Below, one piece after another: positions 5,342 to 5,383 of a stretch of DNA of 5,383 bases. Position 1 is the first letter of the stretch, and every line of letters begins with the position of its first letter. The translations under genes were made by a program, and so were the position numbers. This DNA is from JAKEGK01 sp036507695 (GTDB taxonomy: Bacteria; Pseudomonadota; Gammaproteobacteria; SZUA-152): the NCBI GenBank assembly GCA_036507695.1, contig DATCIR010000164.1:1-5383 (forward strand), in the 5' to 3' direction. The notes under the pieces were generated by a model. The model searched no databases and was not told the origin of the DNA. It saw nothing but the letters and a program-made list of their open reading frames with translations.

Positions 5342-5383
5342 CTCGTTCGTGCATGAAAATAGAATGACATCCTATGGGTAGCT

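Larger units (their letters stand above)
5154..5383. mobile_element. Putative left end of an insertion sequence (IS1380-like), cut by window edge
   Basis: Beginning at 5154 the sequence reads CCTAGAATCCGCAG. The start resembles the terminal repeats of IS1380-family elements as I recall them (ISEcp1 begins CCTAGATTC; eight of the first nine bases agree). The following 230 bases have no completed gene but carry three consecutive hairpins, typical of IS leader regions where structure limits readthrough from outside. An ATG at 5374 could start a transposase, but only ten bases of it remain, so no protein evidence is available. The five bases before the end, TTCAA (5149-5153), would be the left copy of a target duplication. 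The family assignment rests on a short terminus match and is tentative. Confidence 0.4.

Noticed and set aside
1..5383. tRNA or rRNA genes
   Set aside because: No cloverleaf-like segment or conserved rRNA stretch was recognised on either strand, though a covariance-model scan was not possible.

Overview
The window (about 50% GC) reads as chromosomal DNA of a Gram-negative bacterium, most likely a gammaproteobacterium. The main evidence is a Mla-type phospholipid-transport cluster on the minus strand: an ATPase (mlaF) followed by a permease (mlaE) that matches my recollection of the E. coli proteins along its visible length. Genus cannot be fixed from sequence alone.

Layout. Positions 1-704 (minus) hold most of mlaE, cut by the left edge. 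Positions 761-1588 (minus) hold mlaF. Upstream of mlaF, after a short gap with a 13-bp tandem repeat, lies a DUF72-family gene (1682-2359, minus). A 311-bp non-coding region separates it from a divergent extended short-chain dehydrogenase/epimerase gene (2671-3603, plus). About 550 bp without a confident gene follows, with one possible promoter and one doubtful reading frame. Then come a very small Cys/His zinc-ribbon-like protein gene (about 4153-4338, plus), a weak terminator, a gap of roughly 240-370 bp, and a membrane protein with two SPW repeats (4710-5078, plus) that ends in a very clear intrinsic terminator (5100-5124). The last 230 bp (5154-5383) look different: they begin with a CCTAGAATC end sequence, carry three successive hairpins and have no completed gene. 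I interpret them tentatively as the left end of an insertion sequence whose transposase lies beyond the window.

How the genes work together. MlaF and MlaE are the inner-membrane ABC core of the Mla pathway, which moves phospholipids between the inner and outer membranes; the substrate-binding MlaD and the periplasmic and STAS partners would be expected off the left edge. The other genes are single, unlinked housekeeping or uncharacterised genes. I see no convincing evidence for a new multi-gene system. The most noteworthy items are the hairpin-rich putative IS end, the small CHCC protein with a start-codon ambiguity and adjacent 13-bp duplication, and the divergent DUF72 protein next to mlaFE.
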